A DNA stretch of 64,000 bases, from contig OY759215.1 in NCBI GenBank assembly GCA_963662175.1, positions 47,633,213 to 47,697,212 of the forward strand, written 5' to 3'. Each line of letters starts with the position of its first letter. Position 1 is the first letter of the stretch. The notes under the pieces were generated by a model. The model was not told the DNA's origin and did not search any database. It saw only the letters and a list, made by a program, of their open reading frames with translations. The DNA comes from Aradus depressus. Its lineage: Eukaryota > Arthropoda > Insecta > Hemiptera > Aradidae. This document shows, piece by piece, positions 27,840 through 38,600 of this stretch. Both the position numbers and the translations under genes were made by a program.

Positions 27840-30143
27840 ACTCTTCCCCGGCAGCGCTGATGACAACCGGCCTATTTGTACCTCAGGCCTGATGTATGTC
27901 AGTCTGCTAGGCGGATGCCGGACTCTGGTGCTGCACCTGGTAGCTTGCGGCGCCTCAGCCCGCTTCTCTCTGTAGGCTTCAGAAGCCACGTCTTCCTGAG
28001 CTGCTGGCTGCCCCAGAGATCCAGTCCTTGAAGTGCTCGACTCCATCAACATCTCAGGAGGTCTGCTCAGAGAGTCAGCCCTGCCTCGATCCCACTGGAG
28101 TTGGTCAGTGTGCCTCTTCCAAATGGCACCATCCACCTCCACTTCATAATGTCTTTGGCCCAATTTCCTTTTTACAACTCCTCGTTTCCTCTTGGCCGAG
28201 TCGATGTATGACCGGACCAATACTGTGTCCCCTTCTTTGAATCCCGTTTCTTTCTTCACAGCTAGTCCCACGGCCTCTTGCTTCTTACCGACTTTAGACC
28301 TCACACTCTCCCGCATGGTATCCAGCCGAGTGCGAACCAGTCGCCCCATCAGCAACTCGCTAGGAGCCTGTCCGGTAGTACTGTGAGGGGCATCGCGATA
28401 GCTCAGCAAAAATATATCTATTTTCTTTTGCAACGTGCCTCCCTGGTTCTTCATGGCCCGCAGGCTTCGTTTAAGAGTCCGCATAAATTGCTCCACTTGT
28501 CCGTTCGTCGCCGGATGATATGAAGCGGATTTGAGGTGCAAGATATTATTTCTCCTCATGAATTGTTCAAATTCGGCCCCTGCAAACTGTGGCCCGTTGT
28601 CCGTGACAACTTGTTCAGGTATTCCGAACCTTGCAAAAAGAGACCTTAGTACACTTACCGTGGAGTCGGAGGTTGAGGAACTCATCTTGAAAACTTCTGG
28701 CCACTTTGAGTAGGCATCTATTACCACTAAGAATGATGTTCCCATAAACGGCCCAGAATAATCTATATGTAGCCGCTGCCACGGTCCCTGCGGCCACTCC
28801 CATGGATGAACTGTGACTTTATCCGGCTCTCTTTGATTCAGCTGGCACCCGTCGCATGTTTTCACAGCTCCTTCTTTTAACGATGGTTTTTCTTTCAGGC
28901 CAACAACCTTACCCAAAGAAACATCAAAAACCTTTGAAAATTTCTTGATACTTAAATAGTCCCTGAAATCAATTGTGTTGATTTCGTTCCATTGTATAGG
29001 GAGCTTACGAATAAAGTCCCTTCCTAAGAGTGCTTTACTCTTGTGCGGGCAAACATAAAAATATCCACTATAAGATAGCCCCTTATAGACCAGATCTACC
29101 TTAAGTTTGCCTTCCGGTACTATAGTTTCCCCAGTGTAGGTCCTTAAAGTGACCGAGGTTGGCTTCAGTGACAGCCTTTCGACCTTCATCAGCTTCTTGG
29201 CCTCGCCTACACTCATCACACTCAAAGCCGCCCCGGTGTCCACCTCTATATCGACACGCTTCCCGTTGATGGTAACTTGCAACAACATAGGCTTGCTTTG
29301 CGATATCTTATTCAGCCGGCCACGGTTTACCTCCTGATAACACAGCTCATTATCCGTGTGGTCACTGTCACTTGACTCCTCACTTACCTCATTCACTCTA
29401 ATTTTGGCTCTACAAACTTTGCGAAGATGTCCCTTACGCCCACACTTACTGCATTTACTATTTTTATATTGACAATCCATTTTGATATGTCCCTTTTTTC
29501 CGCAACAATAACAAACTAAATTAGCTTTGCTGTCCTTATATCCGCTACCTTTCTTATGTAGAGTACCTTTGCGTAATGCATGTAGTCCACTCACCTCATT
29601 GTTCTTCAACACCGAAGCTTCCTCCAGGGCGGACTCTAAGGACGTGGCTATGTCCAGAGCTTTCTGCAAGGTTAAATCGGGTTCGGTCAACAGCCTGGAC
29701 TGAATGTTCACCGAATTTAACCCTATTACCAGAAGGTCCCTCAGTGTCACATCCAAATAGTCCCCGTAGTTGCAGTAACGTGCTTTACTTTTGAGTCTGT
29801 AATAAAAGGTATTAACGGACTCACCTACATCCTGCTTACACTGATGCAGTCTGAAACGCTCCGCAATTTCCACAGTTTTAGGACGAAACTGATTTATTAA
29901 TAGCCTCACCAACGTGCTGTAGTCCATACTGGCAGGTTTGACAGGCTCACATGCTGCCCGCAGCCACGAATAAGTTTCTTTCCCAATGCTTCCCAGCAGA
30001 ATTGGAACCATTTTTTCTTTCCGAACATCGTTCCCAACAAAAATGTTTTCTACGATTTCTAAATACTCCTCAATATCACCAGTATTTTTGTTAAATGTTT
30101 CCAATTTCCCGGCAAACATTTTAAACTTTTCCTCGTTCGCCAA
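27834..30143 (-). CDS. Gag-protease-integrase fusion polyprotein of the gypsy element
   Basis: About 769 codons without interruption, against well over 1000 in full-length relatives. Order: gag capsid-like region; two CCHC knuckles (CYCCGKKGHIKMDC, CSKCGRKGHLRKVC) near residues 210-245; protease with DTGAALSVM near 305; then the first residues of the RT region (VFDVSLGKVVGLKEKPSLK) running directly into TCDGCQLNQ, the second half of the integrase HHCC finger. The integrase core follows (HIDYSGPF, TDNGPQF, NGQVEQF: all three acidic residues present) and a C-terminal tail. RT, RNase H and the integrase N-terminus are missing in frame. The first codon in this frame is TTG; the likely start is the ATG eight codons later (MFAGKLETF). 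It could move only with RT supplied in trans. Confidence 0.93.
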   Translation of the reverse strand: MANEEKFKMFAGKLETFNKNTGDIEEYLEIVENIFVGNDVRKEKMVPILLGSIGKETYSWLRAACEPVKPASMDYSTLVRLLINQFRPKTVEIAERFRLHQCKQDVGESVNTFYYRLKSKARYCNYGDYLDVTLRDLLVIGLNSVNIQSRLLTEPDLTLQKALDIATSLESALEEASVLKNNEVSGLHALRKGTLHKKGSGYKDSKANLVCYCCGKKGHIKMDCQYKNSKCSKCGRKGHLRKVCRAKIRVNEVSEESSDSDHTDNELCYQEVNRGRLNKISQSKPMLLQVTINGKRVDIEVDTGAALSVMSVGEAKKLMKVERLSLKPTSVTLRTYTGETIVPEGKLKVDLVYKGLSYSGYFYVCPHKSKALLGRDFIRKLPIQWNEINTIDFRDYLSIKKFSKVFDVSLGKVVGLKEKPSLKEGAVKTCDGCQLNQREPDKVTVHPWEWPQGPWQRLHIDYSGPFMGTSFLVVIDAYSKWPEVFKMSSSTSDSTVSVLRSLFARFGIPEQVVTDNGPQFAGAEFEQFMRRNNILHLKSASYHPATNGQVEQFMRTLKRSLRAMKNQGGTLQKKIDIFLLSYRDAPHSTTGQAPSELLMGRLVRTRLDTMRESVRSKVGKKQEAVGLAVKKETGFKEGDTVLVRSYIDSAKRKRGVVKRKLGQRHYEVEVDGAIWKRHTDQLQWDRGRADSLSRPPEMLMESSTSRTGSLGQPAAQEDVASEAYREKRAEAPQATRCSTRVRHPPSRLTYIRPEVQIGRLSSALPGKSC

Positions 30144-30144
30144 T

Positions 30145-30294
30145 TGTTAAGAAATTAGTACGACAAAATTGTACAACATATTTTCACTTTATTTTACATT
30201 TCTAAACTGAGACTGATTTTATAACACATGTATAATATACAAATACAACCTAATAATAATAACAGATGTTTTAATAAACATCAATGTCCTAACA
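30145..30294 (-). repeat. 5' LTR of the gypsy element
   Basis: 150 bp, identical to 27690-27839; it would carry the promoter of the element. Confidence 0.95.
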
Positions 30295-30299
30295 CCCCC

Positions 30300-30700
30300 T
30301 ACGAATTAATCAACTAGTCTTCCCTCCAATAGCAATGGAGCGTTTGGCAAATTATCTATAGTTGACTTACATAGTGACTTCTGAAACCTCATACTAAATT
30401 TTATGTCGATACATTCATTACATTAGCAATAATAATTATTATTATTATAGTTTTGAGCTGAATCCCCTCCCCTGATCCCCCCCCCCCTTCCCTTCGGTCT
30501 GTTTTAAATTCAAAAGTGAAATTGTGTTTACATCACAACTCCTTTTATTAGAGTTTTTATGTTAAGGGTTCCATCCCCCCGTATCCCGCCTTCCATTCGA
30601 CTGATTTGGCTGAAAATAATTAGATGACGTCCTTAGGGGGTTCTCGGAACACGTATAATATTTTGTATCGATTCATCTATCCGAGTTGCGTGATCACATC
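30300..30700 (-). repeat. Hairpin-ended dispersed repeat copy, inverted
   Basis: CGATACATTCATTACATTAGCAA, TTTGGCTGAAAATAATTAGATGACGTCC and GGTTCTCGGAACAC are the inverses of family landmarks. The gypsy element sits at its edge: C-rich runs on both sides suggest it inserted into the CCCCCCTC-type tract of this copy. Confidence 0.6.
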
Positions 30701-30796
30701 ACACATGAGGTTATTACCATCGATATATACATATATCATTTGTCCGTGGACCGTAATTTGAGTTCAGTATTTTATTGCAACAAAAAATAAAATAAA

Positions 30797-31362
30797 ATAA
30801 TAGGTTTTTTTGGTCAAGCAGCTTTTTATTTCTTACTCCCAATTTTTATTTATAAAATTCTTTTATTACATCATCAAACGTTTCGGGACCATTCTTCGCA
30901 TCTTCAATGACTAGAATTAACAAATTAACAAGTATAAATAGAAAACGTGCATCAAGTTTCAACAATATAAAATTAACATTATAACAATCTTTGTTATTAA
31001 TTTAATGCTAAACCAACCTTAAATATTCCTGTTATTTGCCTAACATGATCAAAAACACTTTATTTGGTAAAGGGTAATATCCAAAATTTGTGATAGAACA
31101 CCTCGCATGGTTAGTGCCAAGTTCTAATCTATAACCATTTTATAAAGTTGATAATTATTATTTTTTAAATATTTATTTTATTTTTTGTCTTGGACTTTTT
31201 TTTTTGATGCACGTTTTCTATTTATACTTGTTAATTTGTTAATTCTAGTCATTGAAGATGGGAAGATTGGTCCCGAAACATCTGACGATGTAATAAAAGA
31301 ATTTTATAAATAAAAATTGGGAGTAAGAAATAAAAAGCTGCTTGACCAAAAAAACCTATTAT
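30797..31362. repeat. Foldback element with about 160-bp arms
   Basis: Arms 30797-30955 and 31206-31362 are close inverse copies: ATAATAGGTTTTTTTGGTCA at the ends, then GCTTTTTATTTCTTACTCCC, AACGTTTCGGGACC and TGATGCACGTTTTCTATTTA at the inner ends. The 250-bp centre is AT-rich and non-coding. Confidence 0.85.
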
Positions 31363-31609
31363 CACATACATGCTCCTTACACAATATTGAAGAAATAAAA
31401 TAAAATTGAAAGAAATTTAACGGTGAATGATTTTGATGAATTGAAAATTTTATATAATTTTTTTTAATCGTTAAAATTTAAAACGACTTCTTTGAATCAA
31501 TACAGGTAATATCTATTCGATACCTACTTGGAAAGAGAAGTATCGATACCAAAAGTACTTGTGTCGGGTGAACATATCGATACTTTACTTGTATCGATAG
31601 ATCCCTAGA

Positions 31610-31725
31610 CACACATAGACAGGCTTATTTTACATGTTTGGAATCAGGAGGTCGGAAAAATCAACATGGATTTTCTGACCGATGACATAACTTGCTCTAT
31701 ACTTCGTAAAGCTGGGGAAGTAATA
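31610..31725 (-). repeat. Fragment of the hairpin-ended repeat
   Basis: GGAATCAGGAGGTCGGAAAA, TTTCTGACCGAT and CTATACTTCGTAAAGCTGGGGAAGTA are inverse family landmarks. It ends about 160 bp before the next gene's start codon. Confidence 0.6.
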
Positions 31726-31885
31726 ACTACCATATGTTAATTATTTTGAAAACAATTATGTCTTATCAATATTATTGACAATGTTTTTTATCAAAAGGCA
31801 AAATCTATAATTATAATTTTTTATAATGTTCATTTTAAGATAATTTTGTAGTAAAAAATCAAAATTAGACATTATTAAAAAAAAA

Positions 31886-34800
31886 ATGTTTGATTTTGTC
31901 TTTTACTTTTTAGTTCTGCTCGTAAACGTTTCATCCCTCGAAAGACTTCCAAAAGAAAGCGACCCTCATTACGTGACTTACTGTAAGTGATTATTAATTA
32001 TATACGTGAACTATCCGGGTACCTACCTTCCCCAGAATCAAAAATAACGACTATGGCAAAGTCTGAGATACTTGTGACTGTTTTCAACAAATAATTCAAC
32101 ACATTTCTTCCCCTGCTACAAGATGTATAGAGGACGTTATGTAACCAGTCAGATGTTCGATGTTGTTTTCAACGTTGTTTCATATTTTCCGACCTAAAGA
32201 GGTAATTCCAAAAGAGTTAAAATATTACTGTCTGTGAAAATCATAACTCTCGATAGAATGAATGTATCGATAAGAAATTTTATATGGGTGCCCAGAGTCT
32301 CATAAGGACGACACCTATCGATTTACAGCCAAACCGGCCAATGGGAAGAAGGAGTATAGGGGAGAGGGATTTTAACGCATAAAAGAATCTAATAACTGTC
32401 TGTGTAATAAATGCATCGACACGAAATTTTATATGTAAATTCAAAACCCCATAATGACACCTATTAACTTTCCGGGAAGTCGGCCGAAGGGAAAGGGGAG
32501 ATCAGAGGAGGGGGCTCAATTCTTCTTCTTCTTCTTGCGGCGCTCCGGTCCTGAAGGAACACGGACCTCCGTCACAGTCCTCCTCCATTCGTCTCCATCC
32601 AAAACCTTCTCCCTCCATCCTCTGATGACCAACACTCGGAGGTCCGCCTCGACGTCGTCCAACCAACGGAGTCTCGGTCTTCCTCTTCTCCTGGCACCGC
32701 CTGGCCTACCATAGAGGGCCTGTTTAGGGAGTCTTCCTCCTTCCATTCTCTCTACGTGACCCAAACAACTTAATCTCGCCTGCTTGATCACTGACACCAG
32801 GTCGGAATCCCTGTAGAGGTCTCTCAATTCTCTGTTCTTCCAGATAGCCATCTGCCGTTTTCGGAAACAGGTCCATAAATCTTTCCAAGTACTTTCCGTT
32901 TCCATAGTAGCAGAGTCTCTTCATTTTCTTTTGTCAACGTCCAAGTTTCACCAGTGTAAGTTACAATTGGACGGACAATAGTTTTGTAGACAATTAGCTT
33001 GGCCCTCCACGTTAATATGCGGAACTTGAGTATTTTTTGGACAGCAAATAGACATCTGTTCCCTGCAGCAATGCGTGCTTTTATTTCAACTCAATCCCCC
33101 TAATAACTGCCGATGTAATGAATGTATATTCTCACTATAGTTTTACTGTCAAATGGACATGAGCCATACGACAGGTTTCGTGGCCTCTGAAATTATCTGA
33201 AAAACTTCACTTAACAAAGCACAGAGAAGAAATAGATGTTATAAAGGATACAAAACGAACGTAATTTATGGCAGTAACATGAAGTTTTCATAACACCCAA
33301 TGTGTTCTCTGGAATTTTTGACATTTATGTGAATAACAATTTTCATGGAATTCTGTGTTCATTTTCATACGTATAGTTCAATGGAATTATTTTATGATTC
33401 TTATAAATTGAAATATTTGTATCAATATAATTATCAACACTGAAAAAAAAAAATATTAATTTCTATTCACTTTTTTTTTTAGTGCACAACTTAGCTGATT
33501 CAGATGGTCTCGAAAGGCCAAACAAATACGTCAAATGGCGAAACAGTTCCTGCCGGAGTAACAACTTTAAAATGAGACCTGAGTTCTTTGGCCAACGGAA
33601 TATAGAAAACATGCAGCGTCATGAACAAAAAAATTTTGATGTCCCTTGTACCGCGTGCTTGTTTTGCGCTGAATGTATTACTATTGCCTTGAAGGTAGGT
33701 TGTATATGTCTATGAAAAATTAATTTCCCAGGCAATCTGTTCAGGATTATTATTATTTTTTTGGACGTAGAATTCGTCTTTTGTCTGCCCCTCTTGAAAA
33801 TGTATCTTACTTTTCTTGTTACACTCTTCCATAGAACATACCATCCAATACAGATATTTGATACGTGAATATAGCCAAAACCAATCAAAAATAAACATGT
33901 TTCCGAAAATATGCGCAAAAATTAAATATTGGAGCCCTATATAAATTAATTATCAGTTTTAAAAATGGCGGCCGTTAATAGCAAGGCCCTAAAGTTTATT
34001 ATCTGGGAAGTGGAAAAGCCTTGTACATGCAATTCTTCGGTTCACCAACTTATAAGTGGAGCTGTCCTTCTTGCAGCAAGGTCTTCAATTTATGTATGTA
34101 CTTGCATTGGCCTTGCTACACTGCGCTGTAGTTCATCTCATGGCTAATCGGTAATAACAAACGCGCGTAGCAAGGCCAATGCTAGGTAATACACTTATAT
34201 TGTTGGTAATATTAGTGATCTGTTAAATAAGTTGATTTGGCTGAGTGGGATTCGAACCCCTGTCGCTTGGGTTGGTAAAACTAGATGTTAAATAAGCCAA
34301 CCTTGGGTTGGTAAATTGACTCTCCGCTGCTCCTGCCCGAGGCTTCGCACTTTTCAGACGTTTAAAACGTCAATTTTAAAAAATAAATTAAACTCACAAC
34401 AATGAAAATTATGACAAAAAGTTTTATTTAGTGTATTGATATGATTTTAAAAGTGAACCTTTTTCAGTTTCACGAATTTTTCATTAATATTGACAAGACA
34501 AGTCGTGCAAGGGGAATACCTTCAAGAGATCTTCTACAGCCAGGTTCTCTTCTCCATAATGAGTTCTGCTCTTCAGCCTTCAAAGGGTATTGAATATTCA
34601 TAGCAAAATACATTACTCATAAACTTGATATTACATTTTAAATTATCATTCTGCAATGGCAGGCTATTAAATAAAGTAAGAAAGTGTCTTGGTTTTTCTG
34701 CAATAGAGATTTCGTGATTTTGACAGCAGCCTCAGCTACACCATTAGATTGATAGTGGGGACTGCTCTAATAATTGGGAGCACATTTGTTACTGTCCGGA

Positions 34801-35112
34801 TACATTTCTGCGTTTTGTGTCGATTTAGTGGAAGTGTACCTGTTTCGGCTTACGCCATCGTCAGCACAAAGTTCGTCAGACATTTATGTTTGCTAGATTG
34901 TCATATTTATACAATCCTCAGGTTACCTGAGATTACCTAAGGATGTGGCACCCTATCCCTTAAGGAGGTCCATGGGAGGGTTGAAAGTCCTATCTTACAC
35001 AACATTTACTAATATCTGAGTTGTCAATAATATAATAAAATAAAGAAAAAACAATAAAAAAACAAAATAGAAAGACATTAAAAAAAGGGGGTTTATAGTA
35101 GAATACATAAGA

Positions 35113-35157
<45 letters not shown>

Positions 35158-35554
35158 GAGTTTGGAGCCAGAGCGGACCAACTGGTTGAAACTGAATAGG
35201 AAGAAAATAGCAATTGAAAATTGAGTACATTTTGTTTATCTCCATGAATGGGCCCCAAATATTTATTTATATTTGAAATTTTAGAATAGTATTGGATGAG
35301 TGATCCCTTTTTGTGTTCTATAAAGTTTTTGAAGGCCGTATGATCCATTGTGACTTTGAAAATATATGCACAAAATACTTGTGGACTAAACTTAAAGTGC
35401 TGCTATCTATTACTGAAGTGAAGAAACTAAGTGATCCACACTGGTTTTGAAAAAGGGAACCTATGCCAACATCAGGATGGTAATAACTCATTTTCCGAAA
35501 AATTGTGGGTTGGTCCGCTCTGGCTCCAAACTCCTCATATATTCTTATATATAT

Positions 35555-35635
<81 letters not shown>

Positions 35636-38600
35636 TTATGTATTCTACTATAAACTCCTATCTTCTATGTATTCTACTATGAACCCCCTTTTTTTAATTT
35701 CTTTCTATTTTGTTTTTGTTATATTTATATATATATAAGAAAAGTCTGCATCGAATTTTTGACCGATTACAAACTTCCCCTAAAGAAAGGGGAAGTAAAA
35801 TAAGATAAAAGTAGTAGTAAATAACAATTATGAAATCCTATCTTGGTCTATCCTCTCATGCCACCATTTTCCTTTCTGGGTCTCTTGCTTCATAAATATA
35901 GCTTATATTATATAAATGTACTTAAGTAATTATATTAGCTCATTGATTGCAGGTACCGATTGAGAGAAGTAAATAACATAAGGTTTATTGGTCCAAAAAC
36001 AATCAACTCAGATGAAATATTTCCGCAACCAGACCCACAATTAGAAAAATCGTAGGTTTTAAACTTGTTTGTTTTAACTAAATCATATACTATGAATAAT
36101 TTGTTTTTATGTGGCAACTAAAATCTTGTTTCACCACTGTATCTATTTGTGTTATATATATGCTACGGCCATAGCGCAAAGTTGGCCTATTCGCGAACTG
36201 GCCGTTCAGAATGCAACCAGTTCGCAAATTGGTCAACTGACAAGGCCTGAGTCCAAAAAAAAAGTGGAAGTATAATAATATTTCGGGCTCATATACCAGA
36301 AATAATACAATCCGTCGTCCTTTTAGAGAAGCATTACATGTTCTCCTGTCCTATATTTAATATATTTCATGGGTAGTTGGAAAGAAATTTGTAGAGTGTT
36401 TCGGGTTGAAGGATCTATCCAAAGACTAAAAAGATAGTGAAATAGAATATATTTCGAGCTTTGACGAATAGAGACGGCCAAAAAGCAAACTGGCACTTCA
36501 TACTTCGCCTTGACATGTACAAAGTGGAGATTCTGTGAATTTGTGTTTATCGAACTGTCTCTATGGCTGCGCTACAGGTACAGCCGGAGCTCCACCCATA
36601 GACTTGGTCTTGGATGGTGCTGTTGCCTTATATTACTGTAGACGATGAGCCCTTACGCCTAGCTCTGGAGCAGGATGTGAGCGGACAGTCCAGAACAGAG
36701 CGTTGCAAGGACATTGCCATATAGTGGGAAAATGGCAACAACATTGGTCACAAAGTTCGGCTGGCCGAACGACTTATGCATACTTTTCCGGATGTCCGGG
36801 TACGCCTCGACTCGACGTGGGTACAGCCTGGCCGCTGGATGTCCCAGATATTATCAGGTCACGGAGACTTTAACTCCAAACTCTTCTTCTTTAGGAGAAA
36901 GAACAACCGAAACTGTTCATGTGGGGGCATCGACACTGCAGAACAGTGTAGTTATTGATTGCCCGCTGTATGACCAGGCCAGGGCGGACCGGACTGAATC
37001 CGCGGCGGCTGGTGACGGAGACCAGCTTACCCGGTGTTCAGCCGGTTTTTCGGCCCCTGGCGGCAGCGAAAAAAAGTAGTGTGACGACGGGCTGGGGCGA
37101 CCACCGATCGCCACACGTTGGTCGACTGGTGGTCGCCCCCGGCCACCATATCCTCACTTTAAGCACAAGTCAGTTCCCGAGCTCCCGTTACAGACACGAC
37201 GGGTAAAGTTGCACCCGAAGAAATAAAGAGCAATAATAAAGGATTTGTGTGTTCGAAAATGTCGACTCCACTTCCAAATATGCTGAAATTTGGGAGGCAG
37301 GTGCAGAGGTCAACCCTTCCAGGGCAAAAAATAACTCCTGAGCAACCCACTAGATGTAACATACGTCGATCTAATAAGTCAATTATAATTTCATGTTGTA
37401 GGCTGCAAGAACACTGTCGAATTTACTGGCTTCTGTCGAATGAGTCAAAATTGTATAAAGACTGGTTCGAGAATGATTTCAACATGCCCAAGGTTCTGTG
37501 CAACAAGTAAGAAACTATTGTAACACATTTAATTAAGAGAATACAACGGTGTTTCATTAACTGAAGGCTATGTTCCAGTTCACTGCAACTGTCGACCCTC
37601 ATCTAAGTTCAGTGTAGTTCTTCACATTCTGTAAAGAACAGGTGTGAATATTTAAAGATTTGAATAGCGAATTAAACCAAAAAGATAAAATATTCCTGAA
37701 TAAAAAAGAACTAGTGCAGTTTCAAATAATTCTTTGTAAATAAAACTGTACGGGGGTGGCTATGTTTATATTAAGTATTTTTGAAAACTTTTTGGCTTTT
37801 ATACGTTTAAGGTTAAACAAAGACCATTGATTGACTGCATATATAACACCCCCTCGATAGTATGTAACTACCTACTCTCCTAGGTCTTCAATGTAGCGCA
37901 GGATCCTTTCCAAGAAGTTGAGGAATGCCTCGAAATTTCTCTATCGGAGATTTGAGTAACCTTCACATTCGCTCAGGAAGTGTAGCGTGGTTTCCTCCAT
38001 CACTTCACATGTTCTGCAGAAAGGATCAGAAATTTAAAGAGATGTTTTCTTACTGAGTAGTGTCCTACCAAATTGGAGATAAAGGTGATAACCACAAACA
38101 GAGCTAAACAAAAGTGGAGGAAACTCAATGCACTGAAAGAGAACACATACTGCACTTAAGACTGCATCGATAAACAGTAATTTTAAGGTAATTAAAGAAA
38201 TGATGTAAACAAAAGGATATTAACTTTGATAACTTTTATCTCCAGACTGAAACTAATCTCTAAAACCGTCATATGATATTTGTTTTGGTTTGAAAATAGA
38301 AAATATGGATCAAGTGGTGCGTTAAGTTTTTCCAAGAGTGTATGTTCATTGGTTTCTGACTTAAATAATGGTTTAGGGGACGGACACGCTGACAGACATG
38401 GATACAAAAAGTGTTAGTTGTAACCTTAAAAGCAAAGTTGTGAAAGATATTTTGAAATCCATGAACAGATGTGAAGAACAACAGAAATTGTTTCGTTCCC
38501 CAAAATAGTCACAAAGCCTCCTTTACCTTTCCAATTCATGAGGAAGGAATGTTCTAGTTATCCAAAATGTTTTCAAATATGTACCTAATTCTATGCTTGG

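Larger units (their letters stand above)
27690..30294 (-). mobile_element. Ty3/gypsy LTR retrotransposon, RT-less, identical LTRs
   Basis: Two identical 150-bp LTRs (27690-27839 and 30145-30294) with ends TGTTA...TAACA. Five C on both outer sides (27685-27689, 30295-30299) fit a 5-bp target duplication. On the minus strand a candidate primer-binding site TTGGCGAACGAGG follows the 5' LTR directly, and a purine tract GGGGAAGAGT precedes the 3' LTR. The single ORF (27834-30143) fuses gag and protease to the later part of integrase. Identical LTRs argue for a recent insertion, although short LTRs also limit the power of this clock. Confidence 0.95.

Noticed and set aside
34235..34275. tRNA gene or third SINE (inverted GGGGTTCGAATCCC)
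   Set aside because: Only the T-arm-like part is seen; no matching A-box region or acceptor stem could be found at the right distance.
36160..36576. DNA element with CTACGGCCATAGCGC-like inverted ends
   Set aside because: The match is loose and no target duplication was found.
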